DNA from: Molossus alvarezi | Lineage: Eukaryota; Chordata; Mammalia; Chiroptera; Molossidae | DNA length: 64,000 nt | NCBI GenBank assembly: GCA_037176705.1 | Contig: CM073887.1 | Coordinates: 61,775,001-61,839,000 of the forward strand | Direction: 5' to 3' | In this document: positions 1-45,850 of the stretch, piece after piece | How positions within the stretch are numbered: the stretch's first letter is position 1 | Layout: every line of letters starts with the position of its first letter | The notes under the pieces: model-generated | The model's database searches: none | What the model saw: the letters and a program-made list of their open reading frames with translations, nothing else | Told to the model about the DNA's origin: nothing | Translations under genes and position numbers: made by a program

Positions 1-466
1 AGGGAGTTGATACTTAATCTGGGGTCCTAGTGGGTCCCAGAAATGTCTCAGCCACAGCAGACAGTATGCAGTACATCCCTGCATCTTTCTCTGCTTTTTT
101 GGCTCCCCCTCCCTAGACTAAGGGTTCCTTGGAGAACAGCCTGGGATTGAGGGGCTTGTGAGACCCCAAATCTCCCAACATGAGCTTTCACAAGGAGAAG
201 GAAGAAATGAATTGATGGATGAATGGATGAATGAACAAACAGATGATGAGAGGGTGAAGGAAGGACTAGATTGCTGCCCAATCTGACTGCCTACCTAAGC
301 TGACCCCTCACCACACGGAGCTCCCCATCGCCCCTGCTCACATGAGAAACTGAGTTCCAGGAAGAGGCAAGAACCAGCCCTGGGCTTCAATCACACATCT
401 AAGGGTACAGAACTGGGTCAGGAGCAAGGGCAGGATGTGGGTTAGGGTTTGGGGAGGGTTCCTCAC
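1..466 (-). other. IL12RB1 intron 3, partial
   Basis: Lies downstream (minus-strand sense) of the exon 3 donor at 461-466. I see no exon-like reading frame matching IL12RB1 here. There is a short degenerate GGATGAATGGATGAATGAA tract near 215-235 and otherwise unremarkable intronic sequence. Confidence 0.6.
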
Positions 467-1380
467 CAGCACCTCAGGAAGTGGCTGACCCCAGCTGCAG
501 GACCCTCATACTCCCAGGAGCATTCATAATTGGCACCAAATATCCGGTAGCAGTTCAGGTCTCTGGGACCCGAGGCTGAGCTTGGAGGAAATCCTGGAGG
601 TTTGAGAACAGACCAGAGTTGGGAGGGGTCTCTGGGCTGACACATCCTCAAGATGAATCTTTGTGACATTTATGTATTCCGGCGTCTCCACAGTCTGAAC
701 AGCTCCCATCACCCTCCTGTGCCTTTCATTCCTGTCTCCTGCCATCTCCCATGCTCACCCTGCTCCAGCCACACCAGCCTCCTCATGGGCCCTCACACAC
801 ACCAGGCTCACTCCCACCAAAGGGCCTTTGCATGTGCTGTGCCTACCCCCAGATCTTGACATTCCAGTTTTTCCTTCAGTTTCACACAACCAGCCAACCA
901 GAAGCCAACTAGAAGCAGCCCCCTCCCTCTCCATCCCTCATCCTGCTCTGTGCATGTCACTGTAGGCAGTATATGCATTTATTAATCTGTGGTCTACCTC
1001 CCGCACGAGGCTGCAACCCCAGGAGGACAGTTGGGTTTGCAGCTGATTCCTTCATGTCTAGGACTGTGTGTGCACATATTAAGTGCTCAGCAAATATTTC
1101 TTGAACAAAAGAACAGATGACGCACCTGCTCAGGGGCAGAACCTTAGTGGGTGCATTGCAAGCCTAAATATTCCAGCAATGCCTGCCCAGGTGGGGATTA
1201 AAAATTCAAAATATTGCCCTGGCCGGTTTTGCTCAGTGGTTAGAGCGTCGACCTGCAGTCCTGAGAAACCTGGGTTTGGTTCCCACTAAGGGCACGTACC
1301 CCAGTTGCAGTTTGTCCCCAGCCCTGGTTGGGTCGTGCATGCAGGAGGCAGCCACTCGATGTGTCCCTTTCACGTTGATG

Positions 1381-1430
<50 letters not shown>

Positions 1431-2665
1431 TCTCTCTCCCTCCCACTCTATCTGAACAAAAAATGGAAAAAAGTCCTCAGGTGAGGATAAAAAAAAAAAT
1501 CAAAATATTTAACAGATACCCTGCCCCACATGCGGATCGATCTGAACAGAGGCAGACACCAGCCCTGTGACCCTGCTAGGGAGAAGATGAGACTCGGAGA
1601 GGGTCACTGCTCCAGGACACCGGAGCTTGGTGAGGCCAAGCTGGTGGGCTGTGAAGTAGGGGCTCCCAAGACACCAAGTGAGCCCAAGTCTTTGACTAGG
1701 CAGGGGGTAGCTGAGGGAGGGGCTTCTAAGGATTTGTCAGTCAGAGCTGGGAAGGACCCCAATGGGAAATTGTCCCAACCTGAGTCTGCATTCTGATATG
1801 GCGGGTCCTGAAAACAGCACCCGCTGGTACCACAGGCTTCAGCTGTAAAGACAACGAAGAGATAATGACAGTCCCAGTCTTTCACTGCATGGGGAGAGGG
1901 GCTCAGCTTGGGGGCTACCCAAGTGACCGTCTACCCCCTCACCCACTTTTCCATCTATACACCCACTCACCCAACCCACCCACTCATCCACCCATCCTTC
2001 TATCCATTTTTCCATCCATCCATCTCCCTATTGACTCATTTCATCCATCCATCAGTCTCTTGGGCTGCTCCTCCAAAGCAATCCAGGTTCCCCTGGTCTC
2101 CTGCCTGACACCCAGAGGCCCTGAAACCTTGATAATACCCAGTTTACAGAGAGGAAAACTGAGGCACAAAGAGGCAAAAAGTTGACCAAGGTCACACAGC
2201 AGCAACAGCAGAGCTGGAATAAGAGTCCAAACCCAGTCATCCACAGGAAGTTGAACCCCTTCCCACCCAATTCCACAAGATGGAAAGAGAGTATATATAA
2301 TATACAATACTATGTTAGGTATATCTATCGTGTATATACTGGCTCGTTATCTCTTCCTTAGTTATTTCGCATTGAACTATGGGAGGTGGGAAAGATTCAA
2401 ATATCCAGCCCATTCTACATGAGACAAAATCAAGACTGGAAGAGAGATGCCCAAGTCTGATCTCAAGCCATGATCACTGATCATTCATATAACAGAGAAA
2501 GAAAGGCACAGAGACACAAAACCAACCCTGGAACTCAGGTCCTTGGCCCTCCGCACCCATGTCCCCCAGCAAGAAAAGTAGTGGCACCAGAGTGGAAAAC
2601 TCACCCCACTGCCCAGGGAGCAGGAAGAGGAGGAGGGGGACCAGCCTGGCCACTCGCTGTTCCAT
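467..2665 (-). CDS. IL12RB1: IL12RB1 5' part: coding exons 1-3 (gene continues off the left edge)
   Basis: Encodes the N-terminus of interleukin-12 receptor subunit beta-1, a type I cytokine-receptor membrane protein that binds the p40 chain of IL-12 and IL-23 and signals through TYK2. Exons on the minus strand: exon 1 2605-2665 (ATG at 2665-2663, then a hydrophobic signal peptide containing [11 protein letters not shown]); exon 2 1780-1842 ([14 protein letters not shown], near-identical to human); exon 3 467-575 ([12 protein letters not shown], then [20 protein letters not shown]). All three have GT donors and AG acceptors, and phases agree (1, 1, 2). The cysteine pairs and ECSWEYEG belong to the first cytokine-receptor homology region. 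Exon 3 lacks a Gly-Ser pair present at its start in the human protein as I remember it. The later fibronectin-III domains, membrane segment and box motifs are outside the window. The neighbouring MAST3 is divergent, as in human. Identification is confident; the exact exon 3 acceptor is less so. Confidence 0.93.
1216..1499 (+). mobile_element. VES-type tRNA SINE in IL12RB1 intron 2
   Basis: Starts GCCCTGGCCGG, with an A-box-like TGCTCAGTGG and B-box-like GGTTTGGTTCCC, then a long (TC)n tract at 1381-1428, and ends with the AAATGG...CCTCAGGTGAGGAT tail. It is flanked by the direct repeat TCAAAATATT (1206-1215 and 1500-1509), so it is an intact retroposon insertion. Confidence 0.93.
1915..2062 (+). 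repeat. Degenerate (CATC)n / (CACCCA)n simple repeat
   Basis: A run of imperfect CATC, CACC and CATTC units in IL12RB1 intron 1. It is an old, decayed microsatellite that creates long but meaningless open frames. Confidence 0.75.
2130..2240 (+). repeat. MIR-like fragment
   Basis: Contains the hallmark GAGGAAAACTGAGGCACAAA followed by AAGGTCACACAGCAGC. This is the core of the ancient mammalian MIR SINE. It is diverged and has no visible target-site duplication. Confidence 0.6.
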
Positions 2666-3300
2666 CCGGTCCACTCAGGGGCCTGTAGCCTCAGAAGAGC
2701 TTTTGTGCCGCTAGTGAGACCCAACTGTCCTGTTCTCACCCAGAACACTTTGAAGCTGAGTAAGAAAGAAGACAAAACTTTTTTTTTTTTTAAAGTTAAG
2801 TATCATGGCCCCTCCCGGGCAAGTCAAAGTGAAAGAGAAACCCAGGAAGTCAGCTCGGTGGTAGTGGTGGCCTCATGCCAGCCACAGCTCACTTGCCGGG
2901 CAAGTCAGACCCAGGGTTTCTGGTCTGGAACTCTGTTCTGCTGGCCCCAGACCCAAGCTGGACACCAAGTGCTAGTCCCCTGGGTGGCCTGGGCTCTGAG
3001 TCCTTGGCCAGGTCTCTAGACCTCTCTGGACAACCTCTGGGACTCAGAAGTTGAATGGGAGCCCAGTGTCCGTGGATGACTGAGGCCACCCTCCCAACAA
3101 ATTGTTATGAGGTGCCTGCTGTACACTGAGCCCCCCAAAATGCCCACCTCCTCATTTCCCAAACTCTAGCCTCGGGGCACGCTAGGTCTCAGCTCCTGAG
3201 GAGTCTCCTTGCTTCCTCTAGACTCGAATTAGTCTTTCCTCTGTGTCTGTTTCCTGGCCTCTGGGGCCTCCGCGTTTCGCCCTCTCTCCCCGCTGTCAAC
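2666..3300. other. IL12RB1 upstream/promoter side, no clear elements
   Basis: Sequence 5' of the IL12RB1 start codon (gene reads leftward). It is not CpG-rich and I see no TATA box at a convincing distance. The 5'UTR and transcription start cannot be placed by eye. Confidence 0.4.
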
Positions 3301-3309
3301 AAAGGCCCA

Positions 3310-3650
3310 AAATGTCCATGAAGAAGATTCATGCCACAACATGGATGTACCTCAAAAACATGACATTTAGTGACAGAAGCCAGACACAAAAGCCCACATA
3401 TTGATATGAAATGACCAGAACAGACGAAAACATAGAGACAGAAAGTAGATTAGTGGTTGTCATGGAAGGGGGGGAGGAGGGGTAGGGACTGAGTGCTCAG
3501 GGGGACAGGGTATTCTTTTGTGGCAATGCAATGTTCTGGAATAGATAGAGGTGCTTGTTGCACAACATAGTGAATGGGCTAAATGCCACTGAATTATACA
3601 TTTTCAAATGGTTTGTTTTATGTTATGTGATTTTCAGTTTTAAAAAAAAT
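3310..3650 (+). mobile_element. L1 3'-end fragment (old L1M type)
   Basis: Text such as AACATGGATGTACCTC, AGTGACAGAAGCCAGACACA and GTTGCACAACATAGTGAA matches the 3' end of mammalian L1M elements. The same landmarks recur in the longer copy at 7578-8190. It is a truncated fossil with no open frame. Confidence 0.8.
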
Positions 3651-5106
3651 GTTCATGAAGCCCGTGAGACTGAGGAGCAGAGGAAGGGTCTTTGCAGGGA
3701 AAACTGAGGCCCAGGTGGGCAGAAAGGAGGCCTCTCTTTTGAACATCCCAGTCCCGAGGGGCAACTGGGCTAGCCAGGGTCAGGCATCCAGCAGGCCATG
3801 AGGTCAGAGCCATGGGAACAAAGAGGCAGTGTTCCAGGCCTGGCACAGTGGGGACGGGGACCCAGTGACCCCACACAGTGTCACCAGCAGTGCAGCGGGG
3901 CCCAGGCCAGGCCTAGGCGGGTGAAGTGGATTTCAGGACTGATGTGTGAGGCCTGGGGGAAGGGCAGAGACAGAGACAGAAATTGAGAGAAACATAAAGA
4001 TGGAAGAGATCGTTGGAGACCTGGGCAAACCCATGGACCCCTCTTGATGATCCTGAGACCACCCCCCCAGGAGACACCACCACATGCCTCATTTCACAGA
4101 TGGGGCAACTGAGCCCAGAGGCGTCCCAACCACTCGAGTCCTGGGCCGGAAGTGAAGAAATGAAGAGACAGAGTCCAACAGTGGGGCTGAGCTTTGCCCC
4201 TTCAAGAGTAAGGCCCATGCCTCAGGCTACCCCTCACCTCCCACGCCACCAAGGTGGACCCTGCCAGGATTCAGCTTTCCCATCTGTACAATGGGTTGCA
4301 AGAAGTATAAAGAGGATGCTGTCCACTAGAGAGCCAGTATAATTAGTCGTTGTTTCGGGACCCTTCCTCCCCACTGGCCTTTGCTCTTGTCATACCTCTT
4401 TCTCATCCCCACAACATCCGAGCAGCTGCTGAAAAATCACTGAGGGAGAAAGAGAGGTGAATTGGAGAGATGGTTAGACATAGGTGCCCCCAGCTCCTTG
4501 GGATTAGGGATGGGCAATCTGAGAGTGACCCAAAGGACAGCAGGAAGGAGCTCTTGGTTTATATAATACAGAGCATTCCCAGCAGAGGCAAAGTTCAGGG
4601 GACATGCTTTGGGGAACATGATGGGTCTAGGGCTCTGTGGGAAAGATGATGGTGGTGAGACGAGCCAGGGCCTGGAGTAACAGACTGAAAAGCTGGGCAT
4701 TTTTTCAGGGGCACTGAGGAGCCATGATGGGTTTGTGGGCAGGACCCCAGCCATAGGTGAGGGAATGTTTCTACCCTTATCGGGACACACACCAAGGTTT
4801 ACCCAGAGGTTCACTATAGCCCACCTTCCAAGTCTTTGCACGCACCCCTTCCCCCTCCCTCGACCTACCTGCTGCCTATGCCAGGAAGCCCTGAGGAACC
4901 CTTATTGGTTCCTACCAGGTGACCCAGAAGCACAGCTGTGATATGGCCCCAGGGCTGCCCCACTTTCTGATGCCCCACAAACTAGGGGGAGGGGAAGTCA
5001 GGAAGGATCCGGTTGCGTGTTTTAGATTTCCCCCGGAAATCAGAAATCTTGTCAGGAGGAACCACAAAATTTCCCCACCCCTTTGGCTTCTGTTTTCTTC
5101 CTAGAG

Positions 5107-5330
5107 CAGTGATTCTCAACCTTCCTAGTGCCGTGACCCTTTAATACAGCTCCTCATGTTGTGGTGACCCCCAACCATAACATTATTTTCCTTGCTACTT
5201 CATAACTGTAATTTTGCTACTGTTATGAATTGCCATCGGAAATATGTGTTTTCCAATGGCCTTAGGCGATCGCTGTGAAAGGGTCGTTCGACCTCCAAAG
5301 GGGTCGCAACCCACAGGTTGAGAACTGCTG
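5107..5330 (+). mobile_element. SPIN/URR1-like non-autonomous hAT transposon (copy 1)
   Basis: A 224-bp element with terminal inverted repeats: it starts CAGTGATTCTCAACC and ends with the reverse complement of CAGCAGTTCTCAACC. It is flanked by 8-bp target duplications TCCTAGAG / CCCTAGAG (7 of 8 matching) with the central TA typical of hAT insertions. An internal hairpin around 5230-5265 pairs CCATCGGAAA with TTTTCCAATGG. No transposase is encoded. The terminal sequence GGTTGAGAAC and GGGTCG blocks are those I recall for SPIN/URR1 hAT elements of vesper bats and murine rodents. Confidence 0.85.
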
Positions 5331-5419
5331 CCCTAGAGAGTAACCTTCAGTCGAGGAGGGCTGAGCTTACTTACCTCCATGTGGTCAAGAGACCCTCATT
5401 TCCCTGAGGGGTATCTAAG

Positions 5420-6140
5420 GAGGATGTTGATGGATGAGTAGGAATTTGCAAGGAGAAAATCTATCAGTTTATTTAACAAACACATTAATAGGCATCATTT
5501 ACCAGTAAGAACATTTTTCATTCACTCAACTAGGACTTTCTGATGCCTACAGAGGATCATTTGAGGATGTTTTTTTTAAATTTTTTTATCCTCACCCGAG
5601 GACATTTTTATTGCATTTATCTTCAGATAGAGAGGGAGGGCGAAAGGGAGGCAAACAGAGAGAGAAACACCAATGTGAGAGAGGCACATCAACTGGTTGC
5701 CACCCGCACAACCCCAACCAAGGCGAGGGATGAACTGCAACCGAAGTATGTGCCCTTAGCGGGAACCAAATCCGGGACTCTCTGGTCCGCGGGCCAATGC
5801 TCTAACTGCTGAGCCAAACTGGCCGGGGCAGAGGATGTTTTAAAGAATACAAAGGTTACCAAGGAAAAAAAAAATTCATTCATTCAACAATCACATTTCC
5901 TGATTCCCCTATGGAGACATCTGAGGAGGATTTTGATGGATGTGTAGAAGTTCACGAAAAAATCTGTTCCCTCAAAAAATGTCCTCTGATGCTTCTCAAA
6001 GAGAATTTGAAGTGGATTTTGAAGGATGTATAAGTGTTCACCATGGAAAAATTGCATTCATTCAATCAGTCAATAAGTGCTTTCTGTTGGACATTGAAGG
6101 GATCATTTTGGAAGTTCTATGTAGGAGTTCTCCAGATAAA
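5420..6140 (+). repeat. Degenerate tandem repeat (86-95 bp period), split by a SINE
   Basis: A block pairing a GGATGTGTAGAAGTTCAC-like motif with a TTCATTCATTCAACAA-like motif recurs at about 5833, 5928, 6015 and 6106, with a looser copy at about 5429. The SINE at 5574-5829 interrupts the array. The second motif resembles the L2/MIR 3' region. Confidence 0.6.
5574..5829 (-). mobile_element. VES-type tRNA SINE, antisense
   Basis: Reads on the plus strand as the reverse complement: it begins with ATCCTCACCCGAGGACATTT and ends GAGCCAAACTGGCCGGGGC. The target duplication GAGGATGTTT is at 5563-5572 and 5831-5840. It sits inside the degenerate tandem array. Confidence 0.93.
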
Positions 6141-6342
6141 GCAGGGGCATTTGAGACCTTTCTAGTGGCTTCTCATCCAGCAGCTCACCATTTGCCCAGC
6201 CCAACCACCTTCCAGTACCAGGAACCTCTCTTTTCCCCCAGGATTCCAGCCTAAGTCCCAGGGAAGACTCTGATTGGCTGAGCTTGAGTCACATGACCAC
6301 CTTAAACTAATCACAGTGGCTGAAGTGAATATCTTTATTCAC

Positions 6343-6501
6343 TCCCTGGACGGTTTTGCTCAGCGGTTAGCACGTCAGCCTGTGGGGAGAGGGTTGGACA
6401 TAGGTGCCCCCAGCTCCTTGGTTGCAGTTCGATCCAGGGGCCCTGGTTGGGGTCCTGTGGGAAACAACCAATTGATGTGTCTTTCTCACATAGATGTTTT
6501 T

Positions 6502-6542
<41 letters not shown>

Positions 6543-6625
6543 CCTCCCTCCCTCCTTCCCTCCCTCCCTTCCACTCTATCTGAAAATCAATGGAAAAATA
6601 TCCTCTGGTGAGGATTTTAAAAAAA
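6343..6625 (+). mobile_element. VES-type SINE with a foreign internal segment
   Basis: The head (CCTGGACGGTTTTGCTCAGCGG), the (TC)n tract at 6507-6540 and the AAATCAATGGAAAAATATCC tail are normal. The segment at about 6383-6421, where other copies have the GACCAAAGAGTC...GGTCAAGGGCACGTAC block, instead matches 4466-4502. The B-box region is therefore displaced. Confidence 0.85.
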
Positions 6626-6682
6626 GACTCTAGGTCACTCTAGGTCACATGTCCACCCCAGCCTGGACTACAGGAGAGAACT

Positions 6683-6929
6683 TTTTTATAATCCTCACCC
6701 GAGGATATTTTTCCACTGATTTTCAGATAAAGTGGGAAGGAGGGAGGGAGGGGGAGAGAGAGAGAAACATCAATATGAGAGAGACACACTGACTGGTAGC
6801 CTCCTGCACAAGCTTGACCAGGGCCAGGAACTGAACTGCAACCAAGATATGTGCCCTTGACCAGAATCAAACCTAAGACTCTTTGGTCTGCAGGCTGGCA
6901 CTCTAACCACTGAGCAAACCAGCCAGGGC
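6683..6929 (-). mobile_element. VES-type tRNA SINE, antisense
   Basis: Begins ATAATCCTCACCCGAGGATA and ends with the reverse-complement head GAGCAAACCAGCCAGGGC. It is flanked by CTACAGGAGAGAACTTTT and CTACAGGAGAACTTTT, a target duplication with a 2-bp indel. Confidence 0.9.
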
Positions 6930-7191
6930 TACAGGAGAACTTTTGTGCAAAACTAGCCAGAAACAGAACAATTGGTCATTATAGGGCATGAGCTTCCCAT
7001 CACCTGGGATATGCAAGCCACAACCTGAAGTCCAGTTAGTGTAAGATTTCCAGACAAAACACAAGACACCCACTTAAGTTAGAATTTCAGATAAACAACA
7101 CATAACTCTTCAGCGTAACTGTGTCCCACATATTGCATGGGACACATACTGAAAAACTATTCATTGTTTATTTACATTTAATCACTGGACT

Positions 7192-7577
7192 GCATTAATT
7201 TGCTAGGGCTGACATAACAAAGTTTTACAGATTGAGTGGCTTCAACAACAGAAATTTATTTTTTACAGTTCTGAAAGCTAGAAGTTCAAGATCAAGGTGT
7301 CAGAAGGTTTGGTTTCTTCTGGAGTCTCTCTCCTGAGCTTGTAGATGGCCGTCTTCTCTCTGTATGTTCACATGGTCATCCTTCTGTGCATGTCTGTATC
7401 CTAATCTCCTCTTCTTATAAAGACACCAGTCAATTGGGTTAGAATACACCACATGACCTCGTTTTTACTTTAATTAACTCTTTAAAGGTTCTAGCTCCTA
7501 CTATAGTCATATTCTAAGGTCTGGAAGTGAGGATTTCAACATATGAATTTTGAGAGAACACAATTCAGCCTATAAGA
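7192..7577 (+). mobile_element. Solo MaLR-type LTR
   Basis: Has the typical ATTTGCTAGGGCTGACATAAC start, the ACAACAGAAATTTATT block, a central TATAAAGACACCAGTCAATTGG block and a CACAATTCAGCCTATAA end. It is a solo LTR of the ancient mammalian MaLR/ERVL kind with no internal retroviral genes. I am unsure of the subfamily. Confidence 0.75.
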
Positions 7578-8190
7578 GTGGCTGCTTTGGAAAACAGTCT
7601 GGTAGTTTTTGAAAAAGCTAAAACAGAGTTACCATATGGCCCAGGAATGCACACCTATGTATATAACTAGAAGAATCAAAAGCAATGTCACCCACAATTA
7701 TTTGTACATGAATGTTCATAGCAGCACTAGTCACAATAGCCAAAAAGTGGAAACAACTCAAATGCCCATTAATGGATGAATGGATAAACAAGAAGTGGTA
7801 CATCTATAAAAAAATATTACTCGGTCTTAAAAAGGAATGCAGTACTGGCATTTGCTACAACACAGATGAATTTCGAAAACATTATGCTAAGTAAAAGATG
7901 CCAGACACAAAGACCACATGTTGTATGATCCCATTCATATGAAATGTCCAGAACAGGCAAGTTCATAGAAACAGAAAGTAGATTGGTAGTTGCCAGGACC
8001 TGAGGGAGGAGGAATGGGGAGTGACTGCTCACGGGTACAGGGTTTCTTTTGGGGGAGATGAAAATGTTCGGGAATTAAATAGTGGTGATAGTTGCACAAC
8101 CCTGTGAATATGCTAAAAATCACAAAAATGTGCACCTTAAAAGGAGAATTATATGGTACATAAGTTATATGTCAATTTTAAAATTTGTAT
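7578..8190 (+). mobile_element. L1 3'-end fragment (old L1M type)
   Basis: Contains the standard L1 3' text: ATGGCCCAGGAATGCACACC, TCATAGCAGCACTAGTCACA, GGAAACAACTCAAATGCCCA and TGAATTTCGAAAACATTATG. It is truncated and diverged, with only short open frames. Confidence 0.88.
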
Positions 8191-8559
8191 GAACAAGTTT
8201 TGCCTGGGAGTCCTGTATTTTTATTTGCTTAATCTGGCCACCATAACTTGATGAATCCTACAGAACCTCACAGGCAATTGGGTGGATGACCCTCCCGAGG
8301 GTCCCCTTCAGCCTGACATACTCTAATGTCCAGGTCCAACAGTGGGGCATCAAAGAGAACCTGCAGCTGCAGAGACAGTGGAAGTTTCAGCAAAAATAAA
8401 GAATGTGGATGCTATCTTGATTCTTTGGGCTTTTCCCAGCCTTAGTTGTCCTTCTGCAAAGTGGGCTGAACAGTTTTCATCACATACTTGTAGAAGGTGG
8501 TCCTCATGAGGCACTTAGCCAGATACCCAGTTTGGCACTCTTCAAAGGCAACCATCCTC

Positions 8560-8768
8560 AAAAAAGAAACCATCAAGGGGGAGGGAAGAAATAAACCACA
8601 GAACTTATATGCATGTATGCGTAACCATGGACATAGACAACAATGCTGGGGACAGGGCAGTGGGAGGGGGATCGGGAGGAGGGTGTTAATTGGGGGGAAA
8701 AGGAGAAACATCTGTAACAAAAATAAATTAATAAAAAAAATTTTTTTAATAATAAAAAAAGAAACTGA
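8560..8768 (+). mobile_element. Bat-type L1 3'UTR, 5'-truncated
   Basis: CAGAACTTATATGCATGTAT, ATAACCATGGACATAGACAA-like text and a G-rich stretch, then an (A/T)-rich tail with AATAAATTAATAAA, match the 3'UTR of comparatively young bat L1. The VES SINE head follows directly at 8771, so the SINE inserted at or near the L1 tail. Confidence 0.65.
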
Positions 8769-8770
8769 CA

Positions 8771-9030
8771 GCCCTGGCCAGTGTGGCTCAGTTGAATAGA
8801 GTGTTGTCCCGTGCACCGAAATGTCACAGGTTCGATTCCCAGTCAGGGCACATACGCTGGTTGAGGGTTCAATCTCCAGTAGGGGTGCATGCCAGAGGCA
8901 ACCCATAGATGTTTCTCTCTCACATCTATGTTTATCTCTCTGTCTCTCTTCCTCTCCCTTCCTCTCTCTAAAATCAATAAAAAGAAAGAAAGGAAAACAA
9001 AAAAAAATGTCTTGAAGTGAGGATAAAAAA
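8771..9030 (+). mobile_element. VES SINE (TTGTCCCGTGCACC subfamily)
   Basis: Head GCCCTGGCCAGTGTGGCTCA, GGTTCGATTCCC B box and AAATCAATAAA tail. It differs from most copies here by the GTCCCGTGCACCGAAA block. A tail of the other subfamily type (AAATGTCTTGAAGTGAGGAT) follows at about 9004, giving a composite 3' end. Confidence 0.85.
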
Positions 9031-9050
9031 ACACCCCCTCCACCCCCACT

Positions 9051-9267
9051 GCCCTGGCCGGTTTGGCTCAGCCGTTAGAGCCTCCACTGGTGGACCAATG
9101 AGTTCCGGGTTTGATTCCGGTCAAGGGCACATACCTCCATTGCAGTTCATCCCCGGCCCTGGGAGGCAGCCAGTCAATGTGTCTCTCTCACATCGGTGTT
9201 TCTCTCTCCCTCTCACTCTATCTGAAGAAAAATGGAAAAATATCCTCAGGTGAGAATTTAAAAATAT
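9051..9267 (+). mobile_element. VES-type tRNA SINE, short form
   Basis: GCCCTGGCCGGTTTGGCTCA head, GGTTTGATTCCGG B box and ATGGAAAAATATCCTCAGG tail. The middle is shorter than in sister copies, lacking part of the second GGTT...GTCG block. Confidence 0.88.
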
Positions 9268-9405
9268 AAGACTGGCAACTACAGTGGCTGTCTCTTCTCC
9301 TAAATAAAATTTTATTGGAACTAGGATCAGGATTAGGGTGAGGCAAGTGAGGCAGGGTAGTGTAAGGGCAGAATTTGATCCTGTCTTTATTTAAAATGTT
9401 GATGT

Positions 9406-9619
9406 GACCACAGAGTCCAGGGTTCGGTTCCCGCTAAGGGCACATACTTTGGTTGCAGTTTGTCCCGGGCCAGCTTGGGGTGGTGTGGGTGGCAGCCAGT
9501 CCATGTGTCTCTTTCATGTTGATGTTTCTTCCCCCCCCCTTCTCCCTCCCGCTCTATCCGAAGATAAATGCAAAAATGTCCTTGAGTGAGGATAAAAAAA
9601 TATAAATAAATAAATAAAT
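9406..9619 (+). mobile_element. 5'-truncated VES-type SINE with perfect target duplication
   Basis: Lacks the GCCCTGGCC head and A box and begins just before the B box (GGTTCGGTTCCC). The direct repeat AAAATGTTGATGT at 9393-9405 and 9620-9632 is perfect, so the copy inserted already truncated. It ends with a (TAAA)n tail. Confidence 0.88.
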
Positions 9620-9674
9620 AAAATGTTGATGTTAGGTAGATCATACATTCTTGTATTACCCCGCCCCCCTTTGG

Positions 9675-9692
9675 TGTGGTGGTGGTGGTGGT
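9675..9692 (+). repeat. (GGT)n microsatellite
   Basis: A short run of GGT triplets in intergenic DNA before the MAST3 promoter. Confidence 0.8.
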
Positions 9693-9929
9693 TAGATATT
9701 TTTAAATATTGTGTTAAAATATCATCTCTTAATTACTGAGTTTGAGAGGGGCCTTAAATTTTGCACGAAGGTGAGTGCTTCACTCACCTCACCCTACCAG
9801 TCTTGTTCTGTACCCCGGGGCACATAGATTAATCTCTCCTAGCCTCAATTCCCTCATCTGCAAAATGGGGATGATAATGCTCCCTTCCTTCTAGAAGGAG
9901 TCATTGAAATATGTTTACTTCTAGGCTCA

Positions 9930-10067
9930 GGATGGGGCAGTGCCTTCCCGGAGGGCTCCCCAGGAGGGGCGGGGTCAGGCTGCGTCAGCTGACAGGCTTG
10001 GCCAGTGGCGGGGCCTCACAGGCTTGGGCGGAGCCGGGGGCGTGCCCCCGACACAGACTAGCGGGCC
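9930..10067 (+). promoter_or_regulatory. MAST3 promoter A, GC-box rich
   Basis: GC-rich block directly before the first MAST3 ATG, with several GC boxes (GGGGCGGGG near 9966; GGGCGGAGCC near 10026) and no TATA box. It is typical of a CpG promoter with a short 5'UTR. The CpG-dense region continues to about 10170 in intron 1. Confidence 0.65.
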
Positions 10068-45553
<35,486 letters not shown>

Positions 45554-45850
45554 TCCCTCCCCACTTGGCCTCCCCCTGGCCTGGAAGTTGTGCATTTTTT
45601 GTGCAAGATTTTTCCAGTCAAGCGACACCTGGATGGATGGAGACTAAGCCACCGGCCTGTGACACACAGAAGGAAGGAAGCCATCATGCTCCTTGCTGGA
45701 AGGTGGAGTCAAGCACCTGCATGTTTTGGTGCCCATTAGTCAGGGACTAAAGAACAGGAATGGGAGATGAGGGTGGCACTGTAAATAGCAGCAAATCCCA
45801 GTGACTAATTTATTACTTTTTTTCAAAGTATAAGAGAAAGTTTATTTAGA

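Noticed and set aside
1219..1500. tRNA genes suggested by A and B boxes in many places
   Set aside because: All belong to VES SINEs with CT-rich bodies, A-rich tails and target duplications. None folds as a complete tRNA by eye.
7192..7577. Endogenous retrovirus with genes
   Set aside because: Only a solo LTR of an ancient class is present; no internal coding sequence flanks it.
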